Made by a program: the position numbers and the translations under genes
The notes under the pieces: generated by a model
The model's database searches: none
The model's input: the letters and a program-made list of their open reading frames with translations, nothing else
Told to the model about the DNA's origin: nothing
Assembly: GCA_002508635.1 (NCBI GenBank)
Contig: DACO01000200.1
Coordinates: forward strand, 410 to 5,902
Length of the DNA: 5,493 nucleotides
Source of the DNA: Methanolobus sp. UBA118
GTDB lineage: Archaea; Halobacteriota; Methanosarcinia; Methanosarcinales; Methanosarcinaceae
Reading direction: 5' to 3'
In this document: positions 5,003 through 5,493 of the stretch, one piece after another
How positions within the stretch are numbered: position 1 is the first letter of the stretch
Layout: every line of letters starts with the position of its first letter

Positions 5003-5130
5003 AGGTCAAGGATATGTAGTCTGAATATTTTGTATTACGGACTTACTAGTGAGATTAAGCAATATATACCTTATCCGAATATTCTGCTAAAATAACTACA
5101 ATTTATTGCATAAAATGAAGTAAATAGAGA

Positions 5131-5152
5131 CGTCCAGTATTTTTCAGGGACG
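5131..5152 (-). terminator. Weak hairpin at the end of the ATPase gene
   Basis: CGTCC (5131-5135) and GGACG (5148-5152) can pair in a 5-bp stem spanning the stop codon, followed on the reverse strand by a T-rich but interrupted stretch (TATTTACTTCATTTTATG). It may mark the 3' end of the ATPase transcript. The stem is short and the T-runs reach only four, so this is a weak call. Confidence 0.3.
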
Positions 5153-5493
5153 ATGTAAAAGCTGTTCATCTCCACCATGCCAGCTCAGACGGGGCCTTAT
5201 TCTGATGACATGCGTGCTTTCCGTGTTATCGTCCACTACAAGAGCAATTCCCCTTTCGGTACCCATTTTCTTTATGGAATCCCCGAAATTCTCACTCATA
5301 TAGGTAGGTCTTACAGACTCAAGTGCGAGAATATCGTCCTGTGAGGTAAGCCGGTGACATATAACAATATCCGATTGTGAAAGTACATCCCTGTGCAGAG
5401 ATGAAGGACGCTGTGTTGCCAGAACAAGGGAAAGACCCGGCTGGCGACCCTGTCTGAGCCACTCGTTCAGGAGCACATCCGATGAAAGGGTGT
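5144..5493 (-). CDS. P-loop ATPase of the HerA/FtsK (DUF87-like) type, C-terminal part (cut by window edge)
   Basis: The reading frame is open to the right edge and ends in TGA at 5144, giving the last 115 codons. A GTG at 5476 could be taken as a start, but the frame continues upstream (TLSSD) and the protein is plainly truncated by the window. The visible core is LSLVLATQRPSSLHRDVL, with a hydrophobic strand ending in Thr-Gln. This sensor-like motif is typical of HerA/FtsK-family ATPases and follows shortly after the Walker B strand, which must lie outside. Next comes SDIVICHRLTSQDDILAL, then TERGIALVVDD with a conserved Arg-Gly turn before the closing strands. Family members act as hexameric DNA translocases (HerA works with NurA in archaeal end resection), but many DUF87-type proteins have no known role. 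Walker A is not visible, so the subfamily cannot be named. Confidence 0.7.
   Translation of the reverse strand, partial: TLSSDVLLNEWLRQGRQPGLSLVLATQRPSSLHRDVLSQSDIVICHRLTSQDDILALESVRPTYMSENFGDSIKKMGTERGIALVVDDNTESTHVIRIRPRLSWHGGDEQLLHRP

Noticed and set aside
4964..5095. A 43-codon plus-strand reading frame in the ablA-ATPase spacer
   Set aside because: There is no ribosome binding site or clear promoter, the composition follows the AT-rich spacer, and no motif is recognisable. It is most likely a chance opening.
5144..5476. A complete 110-residue small protein starting at the GTG at 5476
   Set aside because: The frame stays open upstream to the window edge, and the sequence begins in the middle of a P-loop ATPase fold just after the expected Walker B strand. 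It is the tail of a larger truncated gene.

Overview
The window looks like a piece of the chromosome of a methanogenic archaeon of the order Methanosarcinales, probably one of the salt-tolerant methylotrophic genera (Methanolobus, Methanococcoides or Methanohalophilus type). The main reason is the gene pair ablA-ablB, which makes the compatible solute N-epsilon-acetyl-beta-lysine. Further support comes from a two-domain archaeal Lrp/AsnC regulator, separate small-subunit (LeuD-type) and IPMDH-family genes, TATA/BRE-like promoter elements, oligo-T gene ends and AT-rich spacers. The genus is an inference and is not proven by the sequence.

Layout from left to right: (1) the first 64 codons of a minus-strand gene for a charged, coiled-coil-like protein, cut by the window edge, with an AT-rich 257-bp upstream region holding two related palindromes around a TATA-like box; (2) a minus-strand pair, leuD followed by leuB (46-bp gap), ending in a hairpin plus T-tract; (3) a 173-bp divergent spacer rich in short repeats; (4) a plus-strand Lrp/AsnC-family regulator; (5) a 34-bp convergent gap; (6) the minus-strand operon ablA-ablB, whose genes overlap by about 11 nt; (7) a 247-bp spacer with a perfect palindrome; (8) the C-terminal 115 codons of a minus-strand P-loop ATPase of the HerA/FtsK (DUF87-like) kind, cut by the right edge.

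How the genes fit together: LeuD is the swivelling small subunit of an isopropylmalate-isomerase-type hydro-lyase (its large subunit is not in this window). LeuB is the oxidative decarboxylase for the following step of leucine biosynthesis, or of a sister 2-oxoacid elongation pathway. The Lrp-type regulator is transcribed divergently from leuD and is a natural candidate to control leuD-leuB, itself, or both through the repeats in the shared spacer. AblA (lysine 2,3-aminomutase) turns L-lysine into beta-lysine and AblB acetylates it to the osmolyte. The Lrp gene therefore sits between a branched-chain amino acid operon and a lysine-consuming osmolyte operon.

I see no mobile element, CRISPR array, tRNA or rRNA, and no strong case for a wholly new system. 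The most useful leads are residue-level specificity clues in LeuD and LeuB and several unannotated palindromes and repeats in the three spacers.
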